Positions 1 to 7,032 of a DNA stretch of 11,645 bases are shown here, piece by piece. The notes below the pieces were generated by a model that had not been told where the DNA came from, did not search any database, and was given only the letters and a program-made list of their open reading frames with translations. The position numbers and the translations under genes were made by a program. The number at the start of each line of letters is the position of its first letter. Position 1 is the stretch's first letter. This DNA is from an uncultured Eubacteriales bacterium (GTDB taxonomy: Bacteria; Bacillota; Clostridia; Oscillospirales; Oscillospiraceae), in the NCBI GenBank assembly GCA_900313295.1, contig OMQS01000003.1, forward strand, positions 1-11,645, read 5' to 3'.

Positions 1-1131
1 CTGCATCGGGGCGAAGCAAACGGCGTGGAAGGTCTGCGCATTGTTGACGGCGAGGAGCTGCACCGGCTGGAGCCTGCCCTCTCCCCCGCCGCCGCGGCGG
101 CGCTGTACGCCCCCACCAGCGCCATCGTCTGCCCCTTCGGCATGACCATCGCGCTGGCGGAAAACGCGGCCAAAAACGGCGTGGAGTTCTTCATGAACAG
201 CCCCGTCACGGCTATCTCCCGCAAAGACGGCCTCTACGAGCTTACTGCCGGCGGCAAGGTCATGAAGACCCGCACTGTCGTGAACGCCGCCGGCGTATAC
301 AGCGACGAGCTGCACAACATGGTCTGCGATGCCAAACTCTCCATCACCCCCCGCAGCGGCGAATACTGCCTGCTGGACAAGAAGGACGGACATCTGGTGG
401 AGCGCACGATCTTCCAGCTTCCCGGCAAGCTGGGCAAGGGCGTGCTGGTGACGCCCACGGTGCACGGCAACCTCCTCATCGGCCCTACCGCCGTAGATCG
501 GGACGACAAGGACGCCACCGACACCACCGCCGACGGTCTGGCCTATGCCACCGAAACGGCCGGCGTGAGCGTGCCGAACCTGCCCATGCGGGACACCATC
601 ACCAGCTTCTGCGGCCTGCGGGCGCATCTGACCGGCGACAGCGACGATTTTATCATCGGCGAAAGCGCCGACGGATTTTTTGACGCCGTGGGCATCGAGT
701 CCCCGGGTCTGTCCTCCGCGCCGGCCATTGGCGTATACCTGGCGCAGTGCATCGCCCAAAAGCTGGACGCCACGGAGAAGCTGACCTTCCATGCCACCCG
801 CCGCGACATCCCCCACCTGCGGGAGCTGCCTCTGGCGGAGCGGCAGGTGCTGGTGCAGGAGAACCCCGCCTACGGCAACATTATCTGCCGCTGCGAGCAG
901 ATCAGCGAGGGCGAGATCGCGGACGCCATCCACCGCACCCCCGGCGCCCGCTCGCTGGACGGCGTGAAGCGTCGCGTGCGCGCCGGCATGGGGCGCTGTC
1001 AGGGCGGCTTCTGCGCGCCGCGCGTCATGGAAATTCTGAGCCGCGAGCTGGGCGTGCCCCAGACGGAGCTCACCAAGTCCGGCGGCGGGAGCAACCTCCT
1101 CGTCGGCTATACCAAGGAGGTGCAGGCATGA
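1..1131 (+). CDS. GlpA/LhgO-like FAD-dependent oxidoreductase with C-terminal BFD-type [2Fe-2S] domain (5' partial)
   Basis: The frame is open from the first base, so the start lies upstream; 376 residues are visible and roughly the first 100, including the FAD dinucleotide-binding loop, are missing. The visible part has the DAO-fold signature VVNAAGVYSDEL, typical of glycerol-3-phosphate dehydrogenase GlpA and L-2-hydroxyglutarate oxidase LhgO. The C-terminus has CxC (ICRCEQ) and CxxxxC (GRCQGGFC) cysteine pairs, the pattern of a BFD-like [2Fe-2S] domain found in GlpA. It probably oxidises glycerol-3-phosphate or a related 2-hydroxyacid and passes electrons to the next two gene products. The stop overlaps the next start (ATGA at 1128), implying translational coupling. 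The glpP gene downstream favours glycerol-3-phosphate as substrate, but this is inferred from context. The family call is firm; the substrate is not. Confidence 0.88.
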   Translation: MHRGEANGVEGLRIVDGEELHRLEPALSPAAAAALYAPTSAIVCPFGMTIALAENAAKNGVEFFMNSPVTAISRKDGLYELTAGGKVMKTRTVVNAAGVYSDELHNMVCDAKLSITPRSGEYCLLDKKDGHLVERTIFQLPGKLGKGVLVTPTVHGNLLIGPTAVDRDDKDATDTTADGLAYATETAGVSVPNLPMRDTITSFCGLRAHLTGDSDDFIIGESADGFFDAVGIESPGLSSAPAIGVYLAQCIAQKLDATEKLTFHATRRDIPHLRELPLAERQVLVQENPAYGNIICRCEQISEGEIADAIHRTPGARSLDGVKRRVRAGMGRCQGGFCAPRVMEILSRELGVPQTELTKSGGGSNLLVGYTKEVQA

Positions 1132-2387
1132 AACAGGTGCAGCTTGCCATCATCGGCGGAGGCCCTGCAGGGCTGGCCGCTGCCATCGCCGCCAGAGAAA
1201 GCGGCGTTGAAGACATTCTCATCATTGAGCGTGATAAAGAGCTGGGCGGCATTCTGAACCAGTGCATCCACGCAGGCTTCGGCCTGCACACCTTCGGCCA
1301 GGAGCTGACAGGCCCCGAGTACGCCCACCGCTTCATCGAAAAAGTGAAGGAGCTTCACATTCCCTACCTGCTGCGCACCATGGTGCTGGATCTGTCGGCA
1401 GAGCGGGTGCTCACCGTCACAGGCCCCGAAACCGGCCTTGTGCAGATCCAGGCCGAGGCCGTGGTTCTGGCCATGGGCTGTCGGGAGCGCCCGCGGGGCG
1501 CGCTGAACATCCCCGGCTGCCGTCCGGCGGGCATCTATTCCGCCGGCACCGCCCAGCGGCTGGTGAATATGGAGGGCTTTATGCCCGGAAAAAACGTGGT
1601 GATCCTCGGCAGCGGCGACATCGGCCTCATCATGGCGCGGCGCATGACGCTGGAGGGCGCCAAGGTCCACGCCGTGGCGGAAGTCCTCCCCTACTCCGGC
1701 GGTCTCAAGCGCAACATCGTCCAGTGTCTGGAGGACTTTGACATCCCCCTGTACCTCTCTACCACCGTGGTGAATATCCACGGACGGGAGCGGCTGGAGG
1801 GCGTGACGCTGGCGCAGGTAGACGCGAATCGCAAGCCCATTTCCGGCACAGAGCGGTTCATCCCCTGTGACACCCTGCTTCTTTCCGTGGGTCTGCTGCC
1901 TGAAAACGAGCTGTCCTCCGCCGCCGGCGTGTGTCTCAGCGGCGTTACCGGCGGCCCCGAAGTGACGGATCGGCTGGCCACCTCCATTTCCGGCGTGTTC
2001 GCCTGCGGCAATGTGCTCCATGTCCACGATCTGGTGGACTTTGTGAGCCAGGAGGCCAAGAAGGCCGGCGAAAATGCAGCCCTGTACCTGAAAAACGGCA
2101 GCAAGGCCGCGAAGCTTGTGCATCTGGAGGGCAAAAACGGCGTGCGCTACACCGTGCCCCAGTATATCGACCCCGAAAATATGGAGGACACCGTCACCGT
2201 GCGGTTCCGTGTGGGGCAGCCCTATCGGGACGCCGCCCTGTGCGCCTACGCCGACGGCAAGCTCCTGCGGCGCATCCCCAAGCGCATCCTGACCCCCGGC
2301 GAAATGGAGCAGTTCCCCCTGCGCAAGAGTGAGCTGCCGGAGGGCTGCCGGAGCATTACATTCACCGTTGAGGAGGTGGGAAAATGA
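1128..2387 (+). CDS. FAD/NAD(P)-dependent oxidoreductase of the glycerol-3-phosphate dehydrogenase trio (GlpB-position partner)
   Basis: A 419-residue protein with a pyridine-nucleotide-disulfide oxidoreductase fold. An N-terminal FAD loop GGGPAG is at residues 10-15, a conserved AMGCRERPRG segment with a cysteine lies near residue 120, and a second dinucleotide loop GSGDIG, likely for NAD(P), lies near residue 165. The FACGNV segment near residue 290 is the usual late FAD-contact motif. About 90 further C-terminal residues are of unclear role. I chose ATG 1128 because AAGGAGG (1114-1120) sits 7 nt upstream and the Rossmann motif follows at once; the frame is open further upstream but there it overlaps the preceding gene. 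It overlaps both neighbours by 4 nt. By analogy with GlpAB it should form a complex with the upstream flavoprotein and move electrons between bound FAD and NAD(P) or another carrier. The electron acceptor cannot be read from the sequence. Confidence 0.88.
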   Translation: MKQVQLAIIGGGPAGLAAAIAARESGVEDILIIERDKELGGILNQCIHAGFGLHTFGQELTGPEYAHRFIEKVKELHIPYLLRTMVLDLSAERVLTVTGPETGLVQIQAEAVVLAMGCRERPRGALNIPGCRPAGIYSAGTAQRLVNMEGFMPGKNVVILGSGDIGLIMARRMTLEGAKVHAVAEVLPYSGGLKRNIVQCLEDFDIPLYLSTTVVNIHGRERLEGVTLAQVDANRKPISGTERFIPCDTLLLSVGLLPENELSSAAGVCLSGVTGGPEVTDRLATSISGVFACGNVLHVHDLVDFVSQEAKKAGENAALYLKNGSKAAKLVHLEGKNGVRYTVPQYIDPENMEDTVTVRFRVGQPYRDAALCAYADGKLLRRIPKRILTPGEMEQFPLRKSELPEGCRSITFTVEEVGK

Positions 2388-2743
2388 CGCAGCGTCAGTT
2401 AACATGTATCGGCTGTCCTATGGGCTGCCAGCTCATAGCCACGTTGGAAAACGGCGTGGTAACGTCCGTCACCGGCAACACCTGCAAGCGAGGCGACAGC
2501 TACGCCCGCAAAGAGTGCGTAGCGCCGGCGCGCACCGTCACCGGCACCGTCCGCTGCACCGGCGGCACCGCTCCCGTGGTGTCCGTGCGCACGGCGGGCG
2601 AGGTGCCCAAGGCGAAGGTCTTTGACGTGGCGCACGCCTTGAACACCGCCCTCGTGACCCTGCCCGTGGCCGCCGGCGACGTGGTGATCCCCGACGTGTG
2701 CGGCACAGGCGTGGCCGTGGTGGCTACAAAGAGCGCCAGATAG
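2384..2743 (+). CDS. DUF1667 cysteine-rich protein
   Basis: A 119-residue protein matching the DUF1667 family, which commonly occurs as the third gene after a GlpA-like and a FAD/NAD oxidoreductase in anaerobic Firmicutes. The N-terminus has CIGCPMGC (Cys 8, 11, 15), followed by CKRG (Cys 34) and KECVAPARTVTGTV (Cys 45), resembling the iron-sulfur entry segment of molybdopterin oxidoreductases. A further cysteine lies near the C-terminus in DVCGTGV. The spacing suggests an Fe-S or zinc site, but no function is established. The start at 2384 overlaps the upstream stop as ATGA, with AGGAGG at 2371-2376. It holds the position GlpC occupies in E. coli glpABC, so an electron-transfer role is a reasonable inference. 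It is the last gene before a strong hairpin. Confidence 0.88.
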   Translation: MTQRQLTCIGCPMGCQLIATLENGVVTSVTGNTCKRGDSYARKECVAPARTVTGTVRCTGGTAPVVSVRTAGEVPKAKVFDVAHALNTALVTLPVAAGDVVIPDVCGTGVAVVATKSAR

Positions 2744-2760
2744 CAGTTTTTTATTGTAAA

Positions 2761-2803
2761 TATCCTCCTGCCCGTGGTATGATAGGCAGGAGGATACTTC
2801 TTT
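2761..2803 (+). terminator. Hairpin terminator of the oxidoreductase operon
   Basis: TATCCTCCTGCC (2761-2772) and GGCAGGAGGATA (2785-2796) form a perfect 12-bp stem with a 12-nt loop, 17 nt after the DUF1667 stop. The tail CTTCTTT is pyrimidine-rich but not a clean U-run, so termination may be partial. One arm contains a Shine-Dalgarno-like AGGAGG and the other its complement. Confidence 0.6.
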
Positions 2804-2807
2804 AGCC

Positions 2808-2988
2808 GGCGAAAAAACTTCGTTTTTTCTGCCAAAGGGGGTTGCAGTCTGCTGCGCGCATAATTTTTGCGCTGGGCGCAAAAATTCCACACTGGCAGCC
2901 TGAGAGGTATTTTCCCCCACGCGCATGTCGCGGGGAAAAATGATTTGAATTATTTGCGCCTGCGGGCGCAAACTCTGCGAGGCTTTTT
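2808..2988 (+). other. Cluster of four hairpins in the leader of glpP
   Basis: Four consecutive inverted repeats fill the gap. A: GAAAAAAC/GTTTTTTC (2811-2818, 2822-2829), extended by GGC/GCC. B: AATTTTTGCGC/GCGCAAAAATT (2862-2872, 2876-2886). C: TTTTCCCC/GGGGAAAA (2910-2917, 2932-2939) with an inner GCG/CGC. D: TTTGCGCC/GGCGCAAA (2953-2960, 2965-2972). B and D share TTTGCGC and GGGCGCAAA, so the 5' arm of B could pair with the 3' arm of D. A weak GCCT/AGGC stem followed by TTTTT (2984-2988) could form instead of D. The segment may be a leader switch or a dispersed intergenic repeat; the sequence alone does not decide. I found no convincing sigma-A promoter in it. Confidence 0.6.
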
Positions 2989-3013
2989 ACTGCTTTATCG
3001 AAGGAGGGGCTTT

Positions 3014-3577
3014 ATGCGCCACAAGCTCATTGAACTGCTGGAGCAGTCGCCGGTGATACCGGCAGTGAAGGACGAAGACGCCCTGCGCCAAGCGCTGAAC
3101 TGCGAGAGCCGCGCCGTTTTCCTGCTGGGCGGCAACCTGCTGCGCATAGGGCAGTGGATCGCCTCGACCCACGAGGCAGGGAAGCAAGCCATCGTCCATC
3201 TGGATCTGGTGGGCGGCCTTGCTCCCAAGGAGGTGGCCGTGGACTGGCTGCAGCAGCAGGGCGCCGACGGCATCATCTCCACCCGCCCGCACCTCATCCG
3301 TCGGGGACGGGAAAACAACATGCTGACGGTGCTGCGGGTGTTCGCCATCGACTCCAAGGCCGTGGGCAATTTGCAGAAGGAAACGGAAATGGTGACGCCG
3401 GACGTCATCGAAATTTTGCCGGGGACGCTGCCCAAGGTCATCGAAAGGCTGTCCAAAAAGCTGCCCATCCCCCTTATCGCGGGGGGGCTGATGACGGACA
3501 AGGGGGACATTCTCTCGGCGCTGCAGGCGGGGGCGCTGTGCGTGTCCACGTCCGAGCAGTCCCTGTGGGAGGTGTGA
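3014..3577 (+). CDS. glpP: Glycerol-3-phosphate responsive RNA-binding antiterminator GlpP
   Basis: A 187-residue protein, close to the roughly 190 residues of Bacillus GlpP. It is a single TIM-barrel-like domain with the family segments PVIPAVKDEDAL near the N-terminus, HLDLVGGL mid-protein, IISTRPHLI, DVIEILPGTLPKVI and PLIAGGLM. The phosphate-binding GG turns fit glycerol-3-phosphate sensing. In Bacillus subtilis GlpP with glycerol-3-phosphate binds leader mRNA of glp genes and prevents termination. ATG 3014 was chosen because AAGGAGG (3001-3007) is 6 nt upstream and the family N-terminus starts here; the frame is open further upstream but through the hairpin-rich leader. Its place after a glpA-like operon supports control of glycerol use. 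Its stop lies 4 nt before the next gene, whose ribosome binding site is inside the last glpP codons. Confidence 0.92.
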   Translation: MRHKLIELLEQSPVIPAVKDEDALRQALNCESRAVFLLGGNLLRIGQWIASTHEAGKQAIVHLDLVGGLAPKEVAVDWLQQQGADGIISTRPHLIRRGRENNMLTVLRVFAIDSKAVGNLQKETEMVTPDVIEILPGTLPKVIERLSKKLPIPLIAGGLMTDKGDILSALQAGALCVSTSEQSLWEV

Positions 3578-3581
3578 TCGC

Positions 3582-4226
3582 ATGAAGAAGCTGTGGTCGT
3601 ATATCGCCATTCCCTGTACGGCGCTGGCGGTTTTCACCGGCTCCATCGCGTGGGTGCTGCTGCTGCGCCCGTTTTACTATGCGCAGATCGCTCCGCTGGG
3701 CATCTGCGAGAGCAGCGGGCTGACGGCAGCGCAGGTGCGCGCCGCCTACGGCGACGTGATGGACTACTGTCTGGGGCTGCGGCAGAACTTTGCCGCCGGC
3801 GTGCTGCCCTTCTCGGAGGAGGGCGCCAGCCACTTTGCCGACGTGCGGGTGCTGTTTATCCTCGACTTGGCGGTGCTGGCAGTGACGGTTCTCTTTTTGC
3901 TGGGGCTGCATATTGTCTGCAAACGACGTGGCGAACCCCTCCCCCGCTTGGGTGGGCGGACGCCGGCGTTCTGGGCGGCCTGCGGCCTGGGCGGGCTGAT
4001 CCTGCTGGTGGGCGCGCTGGCGGCCACGGACTTCGACCGCGCGTTCACCGTGTTCCACGGCATCTTTTTCCCGGGAAAAGGCAACTGGCTCTTTGACCCC
4101 GCCGCGGATCCCGTGATCGTGCTGCTGCCGGAGGAGTTCTTCCGCAACTGCGCCATCGCCATCGGCGTTTCCCTGCTGGGGCTGTGCCTGCTGCTGCTAT
4201 TCACCGGACGCAGGCAAAAAAAATAA
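3582..4226 (+). CDS. lit: DUF1461/TIGR01906 membrane protein, likely lipoprotein intramolecular transacylase Lit
   Basis: A 214-residue integral membrane protein with four predicted helices (about residues 7-29, 90-112, 127-148, 188-208). It shows the family hallmarks: an early YGDVMDY, then PFSEEGASHFADVRVLF, an FTVFHGIFFPG segment, W-x-FDPAADPVI and LPEEFF. The Lit enzymes of this family move an acyl chain within the N-terminal diacylglyceryl-cysteine of lipoproteins to give the lyso form. From memory the essential histidines of Bacillus cereus Lit are His85 and His157; His84 and His159 here sit in the matching motifs. ATG 3582 has GGGAGG at 3567-3572, inside the end of glpP, so the two genes are co-transcribed. 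It has no obvious link to glycerol metabolism, apart from acting on a glycerol-derived lipid anchor. The family call is strong; transacylase activity is inferred from conserved residues. Confidence 0.8.
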   Translation: MKKLWSYIAIPCTALAVFTGSIAWVLLLRPFYYAQIAPLGICESSGLTAAQVRAAYGDVMDYCLGLRQNFAAGVLPFSEEGASHFADVRVLFILDLAVLAVTVLFLLGLHIVCKRRGEPLPRLGGRTPAFWAACGLGGLILLVGALAATDFDRAFTVFHGIFFPGKGNWLFDPAADPVIVLLPEEFFRNCAIAIGVSLLGLCLLLLFTGRRQKK

Positions 4227-4245
4227 AGCGCTTTTTCGGCGCTTT
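4216..4245 (-). terminator. Second intrinsic terminator of the minus-strand micro-gene
   Basis: Read on the minus strand, AAAGCGC (4245-4239) pairs with GCGCTTT (4231-4225) around a 7-nt loop and is followed by A then eight T (4223-4216). It overlaps the last lysine codons and stop of the upstream membrane-protein gene. On the plus strand the hairpin has no U-tract, so it would be only a weak terminator for that gene. Confidence 0.65.
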
Positions 4246-4247
4246 GC

Positions 4248-4274
4248 AAAAAAAATATCCACGCCCATGCGTGG
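4248..4274 (-). terminator. First intrinsic terminator of the minus-strand micro-gene
   Basis: On the minus strand, CCACGC (4274-4269) pairs perfectly with GCGTGG (4264-4259) over a 4-nt loop and is followed by ATA and eight T (4255-4248). This is a textbook intrinsic terminator lying 21 nt after the stop codon of the small ORF. Confidence 0.75.
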
Positions 4275-4295
4275 TGCTCTGTTTCGGGATCGGAC

Positions 4296-4373
4296 TTACC
4301 GCTCGCTGGGCTGCCAGTCGCAGTCTGCGAAGATCATGTCGTCCAGATCGCCCAGGATCCAGTTGTTCATCAT
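4296..4373 (-). CDS. 25-residue acidic small protein (unrecognised)
   Basis: The ORF begins MMNNWILGDLDDM, continues IFADCDW and ends QPSER. It is strongly acidic (five Asp, one Glu, one Arg), with two Trp and one Cys, and has no signal peptide or membrane segment. AAAGGAG (4392-4386) lies 12 nt upstream of the first ATG, slightly long but usable. An extended -10 promoter lies upstream and two terminators lie downstream, so the ORF sits in a self-contained transcript of about 160 nt. It is convergent with the upstream membrane-protein gene and divergent from mnmG. I recognise no family. It could be a genuine small protein, or the RNA could be a regulatory RNA with the ORF incidental or dual-function. 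Independent promoter, ribosome binding site, ORF and terminator signals in the right order make chance unlikely. Confidence 0.55.
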   Translation of the reverse strand: MMNNWILGDLDDMIFADCDWQPSER

Positions 4374-4412
4374 AACACGATCACGCTCCTTTCTTCTCTT
4401 GTTTCCAAAGGT

Positions 4413-4441
4413 AATATACCACCGTCGGATAGAGAATGCAA
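4413..4441 (-). promoter_or_regulatory. Promoter of the minus-strand micro-gene
   Basis: On the minus strand a -35 TTGCAT (4441-4436) is followed by a 17-nt spacer and a -10 TATATT (4418-4413). TGG immediately before the -10 makes it an extended -10 element. Transcription should start near 4406. Both hexamers are close to sigma-A consensus at ideal spacing. Confidence 0.65.
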
Positions 4442-4456
4442 GGGAAATTTTGGAAG

Positions 4457-4498
4457 TTTACACAAATTTAACAATTTATATTTGTAAGTTTTTACAAA
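4457..4498. promoter_or_regulatory. AT-rich palindrome upstream of mnmG (possible operator)
   Basis: TTTGTAA (4481-4487) and TTACAAA (4492-4498) form a perfect 18-bp palindrome with a 4-bp centre GTTT, ending 6 nt before the mnmG Shine-Dalgarno. A third half-site, TTTACA, lies at 4457-4462. The segment is strikingly AT-rich compared with its surroundings. It could be an operator or part of the mnmG promoter region; I see no unambiguous sigma-A -35/-10 pair on the plus strand here. The geometry resembles Rex-type operators, but the half-site does not match the known consensus. Confidence 0.35.
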
Positions 4499-4516
4499 GA
4501 TATCGAGGGTCTTTCT

Positions 4517-6394
4517 ATGCAGGAATTTTCGGCAGGAAAATTTGATATAGCGGTCATCGGCGCAGGACACGCCGGCATCGAGGCGGCGCTGGCGACGGCG
4601 CGGATGGGGCTGGAAACGGTCATTTTCACCATCAATCTGGACGCCGTGGGCAACATGCCCTGCAACCCCGCCATCGGCGGCACCGGCAAGGGGCATCTGG
4701 TGCGGGAGCTGGACGCGCTGGGCGGCGAGATGGGACGGGCGGCGGACGCAGCCTGCATCCAGTACCGGATGCTCAACCGCGGCAAAGGGCCGGCGGTGCA
4801 CTCCCTGCGGGCGCAGGCCGACCGGCGAAAATACCAGCAGGTGATGAAGCACACGCTGGAAACGCAGGAGCGGCTCACCGTGCGGCAGGGGGAGATCATC
4901 GACCTGCGGACAGAGGACGGACGGGTGAAAGAAGTGGTGCTGCGCACCGGCGCCGTATACGAGGTGCGGGCGGTCATCCTCTGCACGGGGACATATTTAC
5001 AGGGGCGCACCATTGTGGGCGAGTGCATCGAGGACTCAGGCCCCGACGGGATGCACGCCGCCGTATCGCTGGCGCAGGCGCTGCGGCGGGAGGGGCTGCC
5101 CCTACGGCGGTTCAAGACCGGCACGCCGCCGCGGGTGAACGCCAGAAGCATCGACTTTTCCAAAATGGAGGTGCAGACGGGGGACGAAGATCCCCTCCCC
5201 TTCAGCTTTTCCACGGAAAAGGTGCGGGAAAACCGCGCCGTATGCTGGCTGACCTACACCACGGAGGAGACCCACCGGATCATTCTGGAAAATCTGGATA
5301 GAAGCCCCATCTATTCCGGCGTCATCGAGGGGATAGGGCCGCGATACTGCCCGTCCATTGAAACGAAGATCGTGCGGTTTCGGGACAAGCCCCGCCACCA
5401 GCTCTTCATCGAGCCTATGGGGCTGGACACGGAGGAGATGTATATCCAGGGCTTTTCCTCCTCCATGCCGGAGGAGGTGCAGCTGAAGATGCTGCATTCC
5501 GTGCCGGGGCTGGAGCGCGCCGTGATGATGCGTCCGGCCTACGCCATCGAGTACGACTGTATCGACCCGCTGGCGCTGCACCCCACGCTGGAAACGAAGG
5601 TCGTGGAGGGGCTATACGGCGCCGGACAATTCAACGGCTCCTCCGGCTACGAGGAGGCGGCGGTGCAGGGCTTTGCGGCGGGGGTGAATGCGGCGCTGAA
5701 GCTGAAGGGAGAGCCGCCGCTGGTCCTCAAACGGAGCGAAAGCTACATCGGCACCCTCATTGACGATCTGGTGACCAAGGGCACCGAGGAGCCGTACCGG
5801 ATGATGACCAGCCGGTCGGAATACCGGCTGCTGCTGCGGCAGGACAACGCGGACAAGCGTCTGACGCCCATCGGCTATGCGCTGGGGCTGGTGCCGGAGG
5901 AGCGGATGCGGGCGGTGGAGGAAAAGTACGCCGCCGTGGAGGCGGAGATCAAACGGCTGGAGCGCACCGGCATTGCGGGAAGCGAGGCGCTGAACCGCCT
6001 GCTGACGGAGCGAGGCTCCGCCGCCGTGACGGACGGGGCGCGGCTCATCGACCTGCTGCGGCGACCCCAGATGACATACGACGAGTTGATGACCTTTGAC
6101 CCCACCGCCCCGAGCCTTCCCAAGGCAGTGCGGGAGCAGGTGGAAATATCGGTGAAATATGAGGGATACATCCGGCGGCAGCTGAGCCAGGTGGAGGAAT
6201 TTGAAAAGCTGGAGCAGCACGCCCTGCCGGCGAGCATGGACTACAGCGGCATTCAGGGGCTGCGGCTGGAGGCACGGGAAAAGCTGGCGGCGGTGCGGCC
6301 GCTGAATCTGGGGCAGGCAAGCCGCATTTCCGGCGTGTCGCCGGCGGATATAGGCGCACTGATGATCTATTTGGAAAAAGGAGACTCAAAATGA
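4517..6394 (+). CDS. mnmG: tRNA uridine-5-carboxymethylaminomethyl(34) synthesis enzyme MnmG
   Basis: A 625-residue protein, the normal MnmG length (about 629 in E. coli). The FAD-binding loop GAGHAG is at 15-20, the family signature [21 protein letters not shown] at 50-70, and further hallmarks are [24 protein letters not shown] and [14 protein letters not shown]. The C-terminal helical region that contacts MnmE and tRNA ends in [17 protein letters not shown]. With MnmE it installs the cmnm5 or nm5 group on wobble uridine 34 of several tRNAs, using FAD and methylene-tetrahydrofolate. The start at 4517 has GAGGG at 4505-4509, 7 nt upstream. Its usual Firmicute neighbours mnmE and rsmG are not adjacent; instead its stop overlaps the cyclase gene by 4 nt (ATGA), so it heads an unusual operon. 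Confidence 0.97.
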   Translation: MQEFSAGKFDIAVIGAGHAGIEAALATARMGLETVIFTINLDAVGNMPCNPAIGGTGKGHLVRELDALGGEMGRAADAACIQYRMLNRGKGPAVHSLRAQADRRKYQQVMKHTLETQERLTVRQGEIIDLRTEDGRVKEVVLRTGAVYEVRAVILCTGTYLQGRTIVGECIEDSGPDGMHAAVSLAQALRREGLPLRRFKTGTPPRVNARSIDFSKMEVQTGDEDPLPFSFSTEKVRENRAVCWLTYTTEETHRIILENLDRSPIYSGVIEGIGPRYCPSIETKIVRFRDKPRHQLFIEPMGLDTEEMYIQGFSSSMPEEVQLKMLHSVPGLERAVMMRPAYAIEYDCIDPLALHPTLETKVVEGLYGAGQFNGSSGYEEAAVQGFAAGVNAALKLKGEPPLVLKRSESYIGTLIDDLVTKGTEEPYRMMTSRSEYRLLLRQDNADKRLTPIGYALGLVPEERMRAVEEKYAAVEAEIKRLERTGIAGSEALNRLLTERGSAAVTDGARLIDLLRRPQMTYDELMTFDPTAPSLPKAVREQVEISVKYEGYIRRQLSQVEEFEKLEQHALPASMDYSGIQGLRLEAREKLAAVRPLNLGQASRISGVSPADIGALMIYLEKGDSK

Positions 6395-7029
6395 CGGTAA
6401 TTGATCTGACACATACTATAAAGAATGATATGCCCGTTTACCCCGGTACGGAGCAGCCGCAGCTCACCACCGCCTGCACCATTGAAGAAGCGGGCTATCG
6501 GGAAACGCTGCTGCATATGTACTCCCACACTGGCACCCACATGGACGCGCCGGCGCACATGATCACGGACGGGCAGACGCTGGACGACTTTCCGGCGGAG
6601 CGCTTTGTGGGGCGCGGCTTCGCGCTGGACTGTCGGGGGCAGCGGGAGATCTCCTTGGAACTGCTGCGGCAGAACGAGGACGCCATTCGGCAGGCGGACT
6701 TTCTGCTGTTCTGCACCGGATGGGACAGGCTCTGGGGGCAGGCGACGTACTACGAAAGCTTTCCGTGCCTGACGGCGGAGGCGGCGGCCTTTGTGGCGGG
6801 TCTGCCCCTCAAGGGCATCGGCGAAGACTCCATTTCTCTGGACCCCTGCGACAGCGTGGACTTTCCCAACCACATAACGCTGCTGGGAGCGGGCTTTGTG
6901 AACACAGAGAATCTGAAGGGACTGGACAGACTCATAGGCCGGCCATTCACCTTCATGACACTGCCGCTGAAATTTAAAAATTCCGACGGCTGCTCCTGTC
7001 GGGCGGCGGCCATCATCGAGGAGGATTGA
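6391..7029 (+). CDS. Cyclase / kynurenine-formamidase-like metal-dependent hydrolase (PF04199)
   Basis: A 212-residue protein of the cyclase family. The metal-binding signature [11 protein letters not shown] is at residues 46-56 and matches the family pattern HxGTHxDxPxH. An N-terminal [17 protein letters not shown] and a later [30 protein letters not shown] segment complete the usual family layout. Members hydrolyse amide bonds such as N-formylkynurenine, or cyclise polyketides and isatin-type substrates, using Zn or Mn; the true substrate here is unknown. It is translationally coupled to mnmG (overlap ATGA, AAGGAG 7 nt before the start) and ends 3 nt before the MurT-like gene, whose ribosome binding site is in its last codons. 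No kynurenine pathway genes are nearby, so that role is not supported. The family call is firm, the substrate open. Confidence 0.88.
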   Translation: MTVIDLTHTIKNDMPVYPGTEQPQLTTACTIEEAGYRETLLHMYSHTGTHMDAPAHMITDGQTLDDFPAERFVGRGFALDCRGQREISLELLRQNEDAIRQADFLLFCTGWDRLWGQATYYESFPCLTAEAAAFVAGLPLKGIGEDSISLDPCDSVDFPNHITLLGAGFVNTENLKGLDRLIGRPFTFMTLPLKFKNSDGCSCRAAAIIEED

Positions 7030-7032
7030 CAC

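Noticed and set aside
747..1127. N-terminal extension of the FAD/NAD oxidoreductase
   Set aside because: The frame is open upstream, but the extension overlaps the [2Fe-2S] domain of the preceding gene and is Arg/Ala-rich; the ribosome binding site and Rossmann motif fix the start at 1128.
1107..2405. Long open frame of 432 codons on the minus strand
   Set aside because: It mirrors the well-supported oxidoreductase gene, is rich in His, Gly and Ala as expected from GC-rich antisense, and has no recognisable domain.
2867..3013. Extended start of glpP at 2867
   Set aside because: The extra residues are translated from the hairpin cluster, have no GlpP similarity, and a strong Shine-Dalgarno precedes ATG 3014.
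4455..4470. DnaA-box-like GTTTACACA, suggesting a replication origin near mnmG
   Set aside because: A single imperfect match to TTWTNCACA in AT-rich DNA, with no cluster of boxes and no dnaA, rpmH or rnpA nearby.
4481..4498. Rex redox-repressor operator
   Set aside because: The geometry (7-4-7 palindrome) is similar, but each half-site TTTGTAA differs at two positions from the clostridial TTGTTAA consensus, so the regulator cannot be named.
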